Assembly (NCBI GenBank): GCA_021200415.1
Contig: JAJQGO010000057.1
Location: forward strand, 44,557-108,556
Length of the DNA: 64,000 bases
Reading direction: 5' to 3'
DNA from: Ruminococcus sp.
GTDB lineage: Bacteria; Bacillota; Clostridia; Oscillospirales; Ruminococcaceae
Position 1 is the stretch's first letter, and every line of letters begins with the position of its first letter. The notes under the pieces are model-generated. The model did no database searches. It saw only the letters and a list, made by a program, of their open reading frames with translations, and had not been told where the DNA came from. Positions 34,215 through 42,939 of this stretch are shown in pieces. The position numbers were made by a program, and so were the translations under genes.

Positions 34215-35054
34215 TTAGCCCTCCAATTCCTTTAACTGCGCATTAAGCTCCGCCATCGCGGTATCGTACTGTTCCTTATTCGGGGCGGATCCATGCCATG
34301 AAACCTGATTTTCCATGAACGATACGCCCTTTCCCTTGACGCTCTTCTGGATAATTGCCACGGGTTTGCCGCTGATTTTTTCAGCTTCGTTGAAAGCACG
34401 CTCAATGTCGTCAAAATCATGAGCGTCCATTGTAATAACGTGCCAGCCGAATGCTGCAAATTTATCAGTTATGGGTTCGGGTGAGCAGACCTCTGTAATC
34501 GGACCGTCAATCTGAAGTCCGTTGTTGTCAACGATTGCCACAAGATTGTCAAGCTGATAATGAGCCGCAAACATTGCAGCCTCCCAGACCTGACCCTCCT
34601 CGATTTCGCCGTCTCCGAGAATTGCGTATACCTTGTACGGCTTGCTGTCGATTTTTCCCGCAAGAGCCATTCCGCAGGCTGCTGAAATGCCCTGTCCAAG
34701 CGAGCCGCTTGACATATCAACTCCGGGAGTGTGAATGCAGGGATGACCCTGAAGCATTGCGCCGATGTGACGCAGGGATTTCAGCTCCTCTTCGGGGAAG
34801 AAGCCCCTCTGCGCAAGGACAGAATAAAGTGCGGGAGCTGTGTGACCCTTCGAGAGAACGAAGCGATCTCTGTCCTCCATTTCGGGGTTCTTCGGATCAA
34901 TGTTCATCTTCGCAAAATACAGGTAGGTGAGCGTATCGGCAATTGAGAGAGAGCCGCCGGGATGACCCGATTTGGCGTTGAACGTTCCCTCTATAACGCC
35001 CATTCTAACTTTGCAGGCTGTTTTCTGCAAATTCTTTTTAATTGTATCGTCCAT
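34215..35054 (-). CDS. Transketolase, N-terminal subunit
   Basis: About 279 residues from ATG 35054 (GGAGG upstream). It has the thiamine diphosphate-binding domain: FNAKSGHPGGSLSIADTL, RFVLSKGHTAPALY, GSLGQGISAACGMALAGK and the TPP motif GDGEIEEGQVWEAAM...VAIVDNNG. Partner of the downstream C-terminal subunit. A longer in-frame start exists at 35099 but lacks a ribosome binding site. Confidence 0.95.
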   Translation of the reverse strand: MDDTIKKNLQKTACKVRMGVIEGTFNAKSGHPGGSLSIADTLTYLYFAKMNIDPKNPEMEDRDRFVLSKGHTAPALYSVLAQRGFFPEEELKSLRHIGAMLQGHPCIHTPGVDMSSGSLGQGISAACGMALAGKIDSKPYKVYAILGDGEIEEGQVWEAAMFAAHYQLDNLVAIVDNNGLQIDGPITEVCSPEPITDKFAAFGWHVITMDAHDFDDIERAFNEAEKISGKPVAIIQKSVKGKGVSFMENQVSWHGSAPNKEQYDTAMAELNAQLKELEG

Positions 35055-35110
35055 AATAACCTCCATAACAGTTATTTTATTAAACGGAATTATCCGCATT
35101 TAATATAAAT

Positions 35111-35620
35111 TTATTCATCAAGAGCATACGTGTCGCAAAGAGCAAGTATCTGTTCATCGTTGCTTTCAATGGAAACAACGTGGGTGTAGCCGTCATCGCC
35201 GTCAAACAGCCAGCAAGCCATAATCCGTTCGTTTTCAGTTGCATAGCCTGCAAGCTGATATGCCTTGTAGCCGCCAAGCTCTACCACGGCAGATGATAGC
35301 TCCTCAACGGAATCCTCAAGAAGCGTTCCGAGATTCATGGTGCTTGTGAGCGCATCGGTATCATCGTAATACTGCATGGTTATTACGCTGTATCCGTCAG
35401 GATCGGTGTACTGTATAGCAGCCTCCCCGGCAAGAGCCTCGTCCTCATATAAATCCCAATCCTCCGGCACGTCAATGTAGCCGTAAAGCTTTTCCCCGAC
35501 ACGTTTCACTTCAAAATCCTCGGAAGCATCAGCCGTAGTGTCGCTTGCGACAGAGGTTTCATCGCTTCCGCAGCCCCAAAGAAGCACACAAAGTGCAGGA
35601 ACAATCAAAAGTTTTTTCAT
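35111..35620 (-). CDS. Small exported lipoprotein, unknown function
   Basis: 169 residues. The N-terminus KKLLIVPALCVLLWGC is a lipoprotein-like signal; the lipobox has Trp at -2, which is unusual. The mature part (EDFEVKRVGEKLYGYIDVPEDWDLYE...) resembles small outer-face proteins with a DUF1795/PsbP-like fold; weak inference. Its ATG directly follows the stop of the HAD gene with no spacer, and AAAGGTG in that gene's end serves as ribosome binding site, so it is the last gene of the ileS-side operon. Confidence 0.75.
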   Translation of the reverse strand: MKKLLIVPALCVLLWGCGSDETSVASDTTADASEDFEVKRVGEKLYGYIDVPEDWDLYEDEALAGEAAIQYTDPDGYSVITMQYYDDTDALTSTMNLGTLLEDSVEELSSAVVELGGYKAYQLAGYATENERIMACWLFDGDDGYTHVVSIESNDEQILALCDTYALDE

Positions 35621-36439
35621 TTATTTGCACCTTTCAATTATGTAATCAATAAGCTCCGCAACCGCACCTGTTTCACAGGAATTATTCAGCACAATGTCGG
35701 CAGCTTCTTTAACAGAATCCTCAGCATTTGCAGGTGCTGCGCCCAGATCGGCTTCACGAAGCATTTCGATGTCGTTGTCGAAATCCCCCACAGAAACAAA
35801 AGTGAATCCCTCCATTCCCGAAAGACGGCGGTATTCCGCAAGCGCCGAGCCTTTTGTGACTCCGAGCGGCAGCATTTCGTAGAAAATGTCCGACGACTTG
35901 ACAAAGCTGACCGAGCTGTATCCCTTTTGCCGCACGATAATTTCAATCTGCGGTATATCCTCCGGTGCCATTGCGAAAAGCACCTTGAGCCAGCCGCCCT
36001 CCGGAACAGAATCAAGCTCCGTATAATAGGGTTCAACGCCGCAAAGCTTCGTGTGAAGGGCTTCATAATCGTTGTTGCGGAACACGTACGTTCCGTCAGC
36101 CTTGAGAACCTCGCCGCCCACCTGCGGCATGGCAGTAAGGATTTCCCGAGTTATCGCTCTCGCTTCAGAGGGCAAGGGCATTGTGAAAAGCAGCTCTCCC
36201 CTGCCGTAATCGTAAAGTGCCGCTCCGTTGTACATGATAACGGGCATTTTCAGGTCGAGCATAGCAAGATAGGACTGAAAGGACTGAATCGTTCGCCCCG
36301 TGGCAACTGTGAATTTTCCGCCCAGCGCCATGAATTTTTCAATTGCAGCCCTGTCGGTGTCGCTGATCTGCTTTCGGGAATTGAGAAGCGTTCCGTCCAT
36401 GTCGCTCAGCAGCAGAACATTTGAAATATCATCAAACAA
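35621..36439 (-). CDS. HAD-superfamily (Cof-type) phosphatase
   Basis: About 272 residues. Start chosen as TTG 36439: AGGAGG lies six bases upstream and only 11 bases separate it from rluD; an in-frame extension into rluD is not needed. HAD motif I is LLLSDMDGTLLN, motif II TVATGRT, and motif IV GDFDNDIEML; the C2B cap between them marks it as Cof/YidA type. These enzymes dephosphorylate sugar phosphates or flavin intermediates. Substrate unknown. Confidence 0.9.
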   Translation of the reverse strand: MFDDISNVLLLSDMDGTLLNSRKQISDTDRAAIEKFMALGGKFTVATGRTIQSFQSYLAMLDLKMPVIMYNGAALYDYGRGELLFTMPLPSEARAITREILTAMPQVGGEVLKADGTYVFRNNDYEALHTKLCGVEPYYTELDSVPEGGWLKVLFAMAPEDIPQIEIIVRQKGYSSVSFVKSSDIFYEMLPLGVTKGSALAEYRRLSGMEGFTFVSVGDFDNDIEMLREADLGAAPANAEDSVKEAADIVLNNSCETGAVAELIDYIIERCK

Positions 36440-36449
36440 AAAATCCCTC

Positions 36450-37364
36450 CTACATCCTTTCAAGCTTGTTAAGGATTGAAACAAAATAATCCGGCAAATC
36501 GCTTGTGAACTCCATATACTCGCCGGTTGTCGGGTGGATGAAGCCGATTTTACGTGCGTGAAGGCACTGCCCCTCAAGACCCTTGTAGGGCTTTCCGTAC
36601 AAATCATCCCCAAGCACAGGATGACCGATATAGGCAAGATGAACGCGAATCTGATGAGTTCGTCCCGTTTCGAGGCGCAGCCGGACATGAGCAAATCCGC
36701 CGTACTGCCTGATGACGGAGTAGTGTGTGACGGCGTTCTTGGAATTTTCCTGCGTCACGCACATTTTCTTGCGCTCAATACGGTTCCTGCCGATGGGGGC
36801 ATCTATAGTTCCCTCCGTTTCTTTAAACGAACCGACAGCGACAGCTTCATATTCACGGGTAAATGAATGTACTCTTATCTGCTCGGAGAGCTTGATATGT
36901 GCCGAATCATTTTTCGCAACAATAAGAAGTCCACTTGTATTTTTGTCAATTCTGTGAACGATTCCCGGGCGAATCACACCATTGATTCCCGAAAGACGGT
37001 CGCCGCAGTGATAGAGAAGCGCATTTACGAGAGTTCCGTTGTAGTTGCCGTGGGCGGGGTGAACAACCATGCCCTTCGGCTTGTTGACCACAAGCAAATC
37101 GTCGTCCTCGTAGACGATATTCAGGGGAATATTTTCGGGTACTGCGTCCAGCGGCTGCGGCTCACGAAGCAGAATATCTATGGTGTCGCCGGTCTGGATT
37201 TTGAAGCTTTTCGTTACAGACGCGCCGCCCACAAAAACGTTTCCCGACTTGATAAGAGCTTGCACGGCGGAGCGTGTGAGCTGAGCAATATTGTCCGAAA
37301 TGTACTTGTCGATACGAACCTCAGCAGCTCCCTCGGGAACAATCAGCGTAATTTTTTCACTCAT
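36450..37364 (-). CDS. rluD: Ribosomal large subunit pseudouridine synthase, RluD family
   Basis: 304 residues: N-terminal S4 RNA-binding domain (RIDKYISDNIAQLTRSAVQALIKSGNV, given in part as RSAVQALIKSGNV), then the catalytic domain with the active-site Asp in GIVHRIDKNTSGLLIVAKND and the LETGRTHQIRVHLAYIGHPV motif. It makes pseudouridines in 23S rRNA helix 69 region. Overlaps lspA by 8 bp, as in most Firmicutes (lspA-rluD). Confidence 0.95.
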   Translation of the reverse strand: MSEKITLIVPEGAAEVRIDKYISDNIAQLTRSAVQALIKSGNVFVGGASVTKSFKIQTGDTIDILLREPQPLDAVPENIPLNIVYEDDDLLVVNKPKGMVVHPAHGNYNGTLVNALLYHCGDRLSGINGVIRPGIVHRIDKNTSGLLIVAKNDSAHIKLSEQIRVHSFTREYEAVAVGSFKETEGTIDAPIGRNRIERKKMCVTQENSKNAVTHYSVIRQYGGFAHVRLRLETGRTHQIRVHLAYIGHPVLGDDLYGKPYKGLEGQCLHARKIGFIHPTTGEYMEFTSDLPDYFVSILNKLERM

Positions 37365-37875
37365 TTTTTTCAGCCTCGGCTTGGGTGGATTTCAGCTTCT
37401 TTTCAATTTTTCCGTCAACAAATAAAACATAGATTACCATGAGAATAACTGCAAATGTAACATAAATATCCGCAACGTTAAAAATTGCAAAGTTAAACAG
37501 CTTGAGTTCAAACAGGTCAACGACATATCCAAAACGGATTCTGTCAATTAAATTGCCGATTCCCCCTGCAATGAAAAGCACGAGCGCACAGTTCAGAAGC
37601 TTCGAACGTTTCCTGAGCTTAAAGAGAATCACGATTCCCGCAGCAACTACGATTGCCGTAAAACCAATGAGAAACCAGCGTTTTCCGGACATACTTCCAA
37701 AAATTGCCCCATCGTTTTCGAGGTAGGTCAGGTCAAAGATTTTGAAATCCCCGAAGTGAATGAATTCCATTGTGCCCTTGGGCTTCAGTTCGGCAACAGC
37801 CCAATACTTGACTGCCTGATCAGCTCCGATAAGTGCGATAATTATCAGAATTAACAAAACAACTGCCATCCGCAT
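37357..37875 (-). CDS. lspA: Lipoprotein signal peptidase (signal peptidase II)
   Basis: 172 residues with four transmembrane helices. The two catalytic Asp motifs are present: GGIGNLIDRIRFGYVVDLF and FNVADIYVTFAV. It cleaves prolipoproteins after lipidation. The first ATG is at 37875; AAAGGA fits a second ATG at 37869 better (six bases), so the true start may be two codons in. The C-terminal charged tail is slightly longer than average. Confidence 0.95.
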   Translation of the reverse strand: MRMAVVLLILIIIALIGADQAVKYWAVAELKPKGTMEFIHFGDFKIFDLTYLENDGAIFGSMSGKRWFLIGFTAIVVAAGIVILFKLRKRSKLLNCALVLFIAGGIGNLIDRIRFGYVVDLFELKLFNFAIFNVADIYVTFAVILMVIYVLFVDGKIEKKLKSTQAEAEKNE

Positions 37876-37898
37876 TCCTTTCCGCTTTTACAAATACA

Positions 37899-37920
37899 GC
37901 CTGCTGCAAAAACAGCAGGC
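37899..37920 (-). other. Hairpin between ileS and lspA
   Basis: GCCTGCTG/CAGCAGGC stem with a 6-base loop between the ileS stop and lspA. The T-run that follows on the minus strand is weak (TGTATTTGT), so it may be a processing or partial termination site. Confidence 0.5.
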
Positions 37921-37940
37921 AATATTGTACTATAAATATT

Positions 37941-40715
37941 TTATTTAACAACAGCTGCACATCTTGCGCAAAGAGTCGGGCACTCGCTGTCGCTGCCGAC
38001 AGTCGTGGAGTAGCACCAGCACCTCTCGCACTTTTCGCCCTCCGCCTTGAGAACCTCGAAGGTCGTTTCACCGCTGCCGTCATTTTCAACCGAAACTCCC
38101 GAAACGATGAGAATCTCCGCAAGGTTGTCTGCAAGAGCCTTGTATTCCTCCGCAGCCTTCTCGTCGGCACAGTGAATGATAACCTTTGCCTCAAGGGATT
38201 TTCCGATAACCTTTTCGTTTCTCTTCTCCTCGAGAACCTTGTTCACTGCCTCACGGGTGCTGTAGATGAAGTCCCACTTAGCTACGAACTCGTCACTGAA
38301 GGCAATTCCGGACTTTTCGGGCATCTGATTGAGGAAAATGCTCTCGGTATCGTCAGCCGCCGAATGGGGCATATACTGCCAGATTTCCTCCGCAGTAAAG
38401 GAAATTATGGGAGCAGCAAGCCTTGAAACTGCGCTGAGAATCCTGTACATGGTCGTCTGAGCGGCACGTCTCAGCTCGGAATCCTCCTTTTCGCAGTAGA
38501 GCCTGTCCTTGATGATGTCGAGGTAGAAGCTGGACATATCAATAACGCAGAAGTTATGGATTGCGTGGAATGCGATATGGAAATCGAATGAATTGTATCC
38601 CTCGTTCACCTTGTCAATGAGAGTGTCAAGACGCATAATTGCCCATTTATCAAGCTCTGTGAGCTTATCATCCGGCACTGAGTCGGTATCGGGATTGAAT
38701 CCGCTGCCGTTGCCGAGATTGCCGAGGATAAATCTTGCGGTATTCCTGATTTTCTTGTATGCCTCGGAAAGCTGCTTGAGAATCGGCTGCGAAATTCTTA
38801 TATCCGAATGATAATCGGAGGAAGCAACCCAGAGTCTGAGAATATCAGCTCCGTATTTATCTGTAATCTCGCTTGGGTCAATGCCGTTTCCAAGGGATTT
38901 GTGCATGGTTTTGCCCTCGCCGTCAACTACCCAGCCATGTGTGCAGACAGCCTTGTAGGGGGCTTTTCCCTTGTAGACAACCGATGTGAGAAGCGATGAC
39001 TGGAACCAGCCTCTGTACTGATCCGCACCCTCAAGATAGAGGTCGGCAGGCCAGCTGAGGCAGTCATACTGCTCCATAACGGCGGAATGTGATACGCCGC
39101 TGTCGAACCACACGTCCATAATATCGAATTCCTTTGTAAATTCGCCGCAGCCGCATTCGCACTTGACGCTTGCGGGGATAAATTCTGAGGTTTCCTTTGT
39201 CCACCATGCGTCAGCTCCCTCTGCACGGAACAAATCGGCAATCGCCTTAATTGTATCATCATTTACAATCGGCTTTCCGCAGTCCTTACAGTAGACAATC
39301 GGAATCGGCACGCCCCATGTTCTCTGACGTGAAATGCACCAGTCGCTTCTGTCGCGAACCATGCCCTTGATTCTGTCCTCGCCCCATTCGGGAATCCACT
39401 GAACATCCTCGATTGCTTTAATTGCCTCGTCCTTGAAGCCGTTGACGGAACAGAACCACTGCTCGGTCGCACGGTAAATGATAGGACTGTTGCATCTCCA
39501 GCAGTGGGGATACTGGTGGACGATTTTCTGAATTGCAAGAAGCGCGCCGACTTCATCGAGCTTCTTTGCAATAGCCTTGTTTGCGGTATCGGTATCCATG
39601 CCTTCAAATTCGCCTGCCTCGGCGGTTTGTCTGCCCTTGGCGTCAACGCAGACAAGGATTCCTATATCGTCATAATTTTTGCAGACCTCAAAGTCCTCCA
39701 CGCCGTAGCCCGGAGCTGTATGAACGCAGCCCGTACCGCTTTCGAGAGTTACATGGTCGCCCACGATAACAGGCGAGAGTCTGTCGTAGAGAGGATGCTT
39801 TGTTTTCATATGCTCAAGCTCAGCGCCTGTGAAGATTCCCTCTGTTGTGTATTCGGTTATGCCGACGGTTTCCATAGTTGTTTTAACAAGCTCGTCAGCC
39901 ATCACGTAATACTCATCACCCGCATGAACGAGAGTATAGTTATATTCAGGGCCTAAGCAGATTGCCAGATTTCCGGGAATTGTCCACGTAGTCGTTGTCC
40001 AGATTACAAAATAAACCTTGGACAAATCAAGTCCCATTGCGGTGAAGATTCCCTTATCGTCGGTTACGTTGAACTTAACGTAAATAGAGTGGCAGGGGTC
40101 GTTTGAGTATTCAATTTCAGCCTCCGCAAGAGCCGTGTTGCAGTCGGGGCACCAATAAACGGGCTTGAGTCCCTTATACATATAGCCCTTCTTAGCCATT
40201 TCCCCGAACACCTCAACCTGACGTGCCTCATATTCGGGCTTGAGTGTCAGATAGGGATCATCGTAGTCGGCAAGAGTTCCCAGACGCTTGAACTGCTTCA
40301 TTTGATTCTGAACGTGCGTCATGGCAAAATCATGACAATGCTTTCTAAGCTCTGTTGGCGGAATTGCGCCGTTTTCAACGCCGATTGCCTTCATAGCCTT
40401 CAGCTCGATAGGGAGTCCGTGGGTATCCCAGCCCGGTACATACGGCGCACAGAATCCACTCATGTTCTTATACTTTACTATGAAATCCTTGAGTGTTTTA
40501 TTAAGAGCCGTGCCCAGATGAATCTCGCCGTTGGCATAGGGAGGGCCGTCGTGGAGAATATACGAGGGCTTGCCCTTATTCTTTCCGACCATTTTATAAT
40601 AAAGTCTTTCATTTTCCCATTTCTCCAGCATTTCGGGTTCTCTTTTCGGGAGATTGCCTCTCATGGGGAAATCGGTTTTAGGTAAGTTAAGTGTGTTATT
40701 GTAATCCTGTGACAT
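37941..40715 (-). CDS. ileS: Isoleucyl-tRNA synthetase
   Basis: 924 residues, the normal length for Firmicutes IleRS. HIGH motif in PPYANGEIHLGTALNK, editing (CP1) domain in the middle, KMSKS counterpart GKTMHKSLGNG, and the C-terminal zinc finger CERCWC...CPTLCARC. It charges tRNA-Ile. No T-box leader is present: only about 100 bases separate it from divIVA. The ribosome binding site AAAGGAGG is separated from the ATG by a stable hairpin (40725-40753). Confidence 0.97.
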   Translation of the reverse strand: MSQDYNNTLNLPKTDFPMRGNLPKREPEMLEKWENERLYYKMVGKNKGKPSYILHDGPPYANGEIHLGTALNKTLKDFIVKYKNMSGFCAPYVPGWDTHGLPIELKAMKAIGVENGAIPPTELRKHCHDFAMTHVQNQMKQFKRLGTLADYDDPYLTLKPEYEARQVEVFGEMAKKGYMYKGLKPVYWCPDCNTALAEAEIEYSNDPCHSIYVKFNVTDDKGIFTAMGLDLSKVYFVIWTTTTWTIPGNLAICLGPEYNYTLVHAGDEYYVMADELVKTTMETVGITEYTTEGIFTGAELEHMKTKHPLYDRLSPVIVGDHVTLESGTGCVHTAPGYGVEDFEVCKNYDDIGILVCVDAKGRQTAEAGEFEGMDTDTANKAIAKKLDEVGALLAIQKIVHQYPHCWRCNSPIIYRATEQWFCSVNGFKDEAIKAIEDVQWIPEWGEDRIKGMVRDRSDWCISRQRTWGVPIPIVYCKDCGKPIVNDDTIKAIADLFRAEGADAWWTKETSEFIPASVKCECGCGEFTKEFDIMDVWFDSGVSHSAVMEQYDCLSWPADLYLEGADQYRGWFQSSLLTSVVYKGKAPYKAVCTHGWVVDGEGKTMHKSLGNGIDPSEITDKYGADILRLWVASSDYHSDIRISQPILKQLSEAYKKIRNTARFILGNLGNGSGFNPDTDSVPDDKLTELDKWAIMRLDTLIDKVNEGYNSFDFHIAFHAIHNFCVIDMSSFYLDIIKDRLYCEKEDSELRRAAQTTMYRILSAVSRLAAPIISFTAEEIWQYMPHSAADDTESIFLNQMPEKSGIAFSDEFVAKWDFIYSTREAVNKVLEEKRNEKVIGKSLEAKVIIHCADEKAAEEYKALADNLAEILIVSGVSVENDGSGETTFEVLKAEGEKCERCWCYSTTVGSDSECPTLCARCAAVVK

Positions 40716-40724
40716 CTTTATCTT

Positions 40725-40761
40725 GATTTTTCATAGACTGCCTATGAAAAATCCTCCTTTC
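40725..40761 (-). promoter_or_regulatory. Hairpin between the Shine-Dalgarno and start codon of ileS
   Basis: On the minus strand AAAGGAGG is followed by a 12-bp perfect stem (GATTTTTCATAG/CTATGAAAAATC, 5-base loop), then about nine bases and the ATG. Linear spacing is too long for initiation; folding of the hairpin would bring the Shine-Dalgarno close to the start. Confidence 0.6.
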
Positions 40762-40815
40762 GCCGTATTTTTCCGATTTATCAGTCGGCAGACGCCTTCC
40801 GTCCGCCATTATAGA

Positions 40816-41433
40816 TTATTTTTTTGCGAAGCTTGAATCATATGCGCCCTTGATCGAGCGTCCTGCTTCATCATTTTCCGCATTCTCCTCACCGGGAGCA
40901 AGAGAAGCCGCAATTTCCTCCGCAGTTTCAGTATCCTGCTCCTCTTCCTCTTCGAAGGTTTCGGGCATAGAGGAAATCAGCTCCAGATGGCTCTTATACA
41001 TATCGAACAGGCTCTTCTTGAAATCCGCAACCTGCTGCTGAGCAACGATAAGAGCCTCCTTTTCTTTGGCAATTTCAGCTCTGTTGCGCTCCATAGCCTC
41101 CTCATGCTGTCGTGTAGCCTCATCAACAAGCTCATCAGCCTTAGCCTGAGCCTCGGCAAGAATTGCATCAGCCTTTTCACGTGCCTCGGCAATTACCTGA
41201 TGTCCCTGCTTCTGCGCGCCGAGAAGAGCGTCCTTGAGAGCGTCCTCGTCCTTCATGTACTCGCGAACCTTGTCAGCAAGAATCTGAATCTTGTTGTTGC
41301 TTTCTGTGCGTTCGCGCTCCATTTCGTCAAGCTCTGCCTCAAGCTGTGCGAAGAATTCATCAATTTCCTCCTGCTTATAGCCAAAAGCAGCCTTTTCAAA
41401 TCTTTTATTTCTGACATCCTTTGAAGTAATCAT
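40816..41433 (-). CDS. divIVA: DivIVA domain protein
   Basis: 205 residues: ITSKDVRNKRFEKAAFGYKQEEIDEFFAQL is the DivIVA membrane-binding head (first ~35 residues), followed by a long Glu/Ala/Lys coiled coil and an acidic tail. It marks negatively curved membrane at poles and septa and recruits division or cell-wall proteins. Gene order sepF-ylmH-divIVA-ileS is the standard Gram-positive division cluster. Confidence 0.93.
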   Translation of the reverse strand: MITSKDVRNKRFEKAAFGYKQEEIDEFFAQLEAELDEMERERTESNNKIQILADKVREYMKDEDALKDALLGAQKQGHQVIAEAREKADAILAEAQAKADELVDEATRQHEEAMERNRAEIAKEKEALIVAQQQVADFKKSLFDMYKSHLELISSMPETFEEEEEQDTETAEEIAASLAPGEENAENDEAGRSIKGAYDSSFAKK

Positions 41434-41447
41434 TTGACCTTCACCTC

Positions 41448-42206
41448 TTATTTATATTTACGCAAAGTTATGTGTATGCGCCCTTTCTTGGTTAATCCGT
41501 TTATATCGCTGAGAACAAATTTACCGAAGCCTCTTATTGAGATCACATCTCCCTGATTCAGCATATGTGAAACAGATGTAATCGGGAAATGATTCACCGC
41601 CACCCTTTCGGCACGGATAAGCCCCGAAGCCTTTTCACGGCTCACCCTTGCGGCAATTCCCACAACGCAGTCAAGCCGCAGTGAAGCCGCCGTACCGCCA
41701 ATGCTTTCAAACTCCTGCCGCACCTCAAGTGAAAAGGGCTGACTGTCGGTGATTTTAACTCCGACTCTTCCGATTTTGCTCACTGTGCTGAGAATAAGCC
41801 TTGCGGCAACCTCCGTTACAAAGGTCTGAGCCTTGCCCTCGGCAATAATAATATCGCCAATGGTTTCACGCTTTAAACGCATAGCCATAAAAGAACCTAG
41901 AAAATCACGGTGAGTCAGCCGATCCTCTTTTCTGAAGCTGAACGTCAAACAGCTTATCGGGTATTCGTCGGCAATAAAATCCTCACAGTAATAGGGATAA
42001 ACGGCAAGCATTTTCCTGCACGCGCCGTCAAATCCGCCCCACATCTTATATCGAAGCTCTCCGCAGCCGCGTCTGCACCACAGCTCCGCCTCCGCGCACT
42101 GCCTTTCATCGAAAAAATGAGAAAAGGACGCAGCTCCGCTTCTTTCACAGCTATTGACCATATCGCCGAGCTTAGCGGCGAAAAGCCTGTCCGGCGATTC
42201 CTGCAT
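41448..42206 (-). CDS. ylmH: YlmH-type S4-domain RNA-binding protein
   Basis: 252 residues. N-terminal YlmH domain (FSHFFDERQCAEAELW, FLGSFMAMRLKRETIGDIII) and a C-terminal S4 domain (SREKASGLIRAERVAVNHFPIT, given in part as ASGLIRAERVAVNHFPIT; DVISIRGFGKFVL). YlmH proteins bind rRNA or stalled 50S-peptidyl-tRNA and belong to the division gene cluster. Its start shares one base with the sepF stop; 14 bp to divIVA. Confidence 0.92.
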   Translation of the reverse strand: MQESPDRLFAAKLGDMVNSCERSGAASFSHFFDERQCAEAELWCRRGCGELRYKMWGGFDGACRKMLAVYPYYCEDFIADEYPISCLTFSFRKEDRLTHRDFLGSFMAMRLKRETIGDIIIAEGKAQTFVTEVAARLILSTVSKIGRVGVKITDSQPFSLEVRQEFESIGGTAASLRLDCVVGIAARVSREKASGLIRAERVAVNHFPITSVSHMLNQGDVISIRGFGKFVLSDINGLTKKGRIHITLRKYK

Positions 42207-42676
42207 CAGAGGTACACGCCGTTGTTTTCAAGCTCCCCCACAAGATCCTCCCCGATAAATCCTACGTTATAAGGAGTGATGATGTATGTGAGGTTAGCTA
42301 CAGGCTTGAGGCTGCCTCCGTTTGCATATGCAACGCCAACGAGGAAATCAATGATTCTTCTCTTGTTTTCAGGAGAAGCCGTTTCAAGGTTCAGAACAAC
42401 CGTTTTCTTGGCGATAAGATGATCCGCGATCTGCTTTGCGTCCGTAAATGATGACGGCTTAACCAGAACCACCTGAAGCTGCGCTGTTGTCTGGATATTC
42501 ACAACCTTGTTTCTTCTTCCCTCTCCTGCAACAGGCTGCTCCTCATTGTCATTGCCTGCGAGGTTCGGGTTGCTGTAGGCACGTTCACGGCGTGTGGTTG
42601 TTGGCATATCAGCCTGATCGTTATCTTCCTCTTCATCTGCAAAGAAAAAATCCCTGATGTTTTCAAAAAGTTTCAT
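42206..42676 (-). CDS. sepF: Cell division protein SepF
   Basis: About 156 residues from ATG 42676 (GGGAG seven bases upstream; an extension to 42700 is not supported). The amphipathic N-terminal helix KLFENIRDFFF binds membrane. After an acidic/basic linker comes the SepF beta-sandwich core with VVLVKPSSFTDAKQIADHL, VVLNLETASPENKRRIIDFL and a final TPYNVGF. SepF anchors FtsZ and bundles its filaments at the septum. Confidence 0.93.
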   Translation of the reverse strand: MKLFENIRDFFFADEEEDNDQADMPTTTRRERAYSNPNLAGNDNEEQPVAGEGRRNKVVNIQTTAQLQVVLVKPSSFTDAKQIADHLIAKKTVVLNLETASPENKRRIIDFLVGVAYANGGSLKPVANLTYIITPYNVGFIGEDLVGELENNGVYL

Positions 42677-42753
42677 AGTAATACTCCCATTTCTCCGCAT
42701 TTATTTATTTGGTACAGAACGACAATGCGGAATCATTCGTACCTTTGCCGACA

Positions 42754-42933
42754 TTAAGGCAACACCGCACAAAGCACGCCTGACGGCTTTGCCGCGCATC
42801 TGCTTTTATCTTTTCCGCCATCTTGCACAAAAACTCCTTGACATACGTTAGTATGCCTGCGTCGCTTTTATACAATCTGACGAAAAATCTAACAGCGCAT
42901 CTGCACGACAATCTTTGTGCGGCGTTACCTTAA
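42754..42933 (-). repeat. Full copy of the ~180-bp inverted repeat element
   Basis: 180 bases whose reverse complement aligns to 26279-26457. Terminal arms TTAAGGCAACACCGCACAAAG and CTTTGTGCGGCGTTACCTTAA; centre CATACGTTAGTATG. It lies inside the yggS-sepF interval, six bases after yggS and 78 before sepF, so it is transcribed within the operon. Small frames across it are shadows. Confidence 0.88.
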
Positions 42934-42939
42934 GTCGAT

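Noticed and set aside
40716..40815. T-box riboswitch before ileS
   Set aside because: The interval is about 100 bases and contains no specifier loop or T-box consensus; only a short hairpin and a weak stem.
40780..40815. TATAAT between divIVA and ileS as an ileS promoter
   Set aside because: No acceptable -35 at 16-18 bases; ileS is more likely read from upstream.
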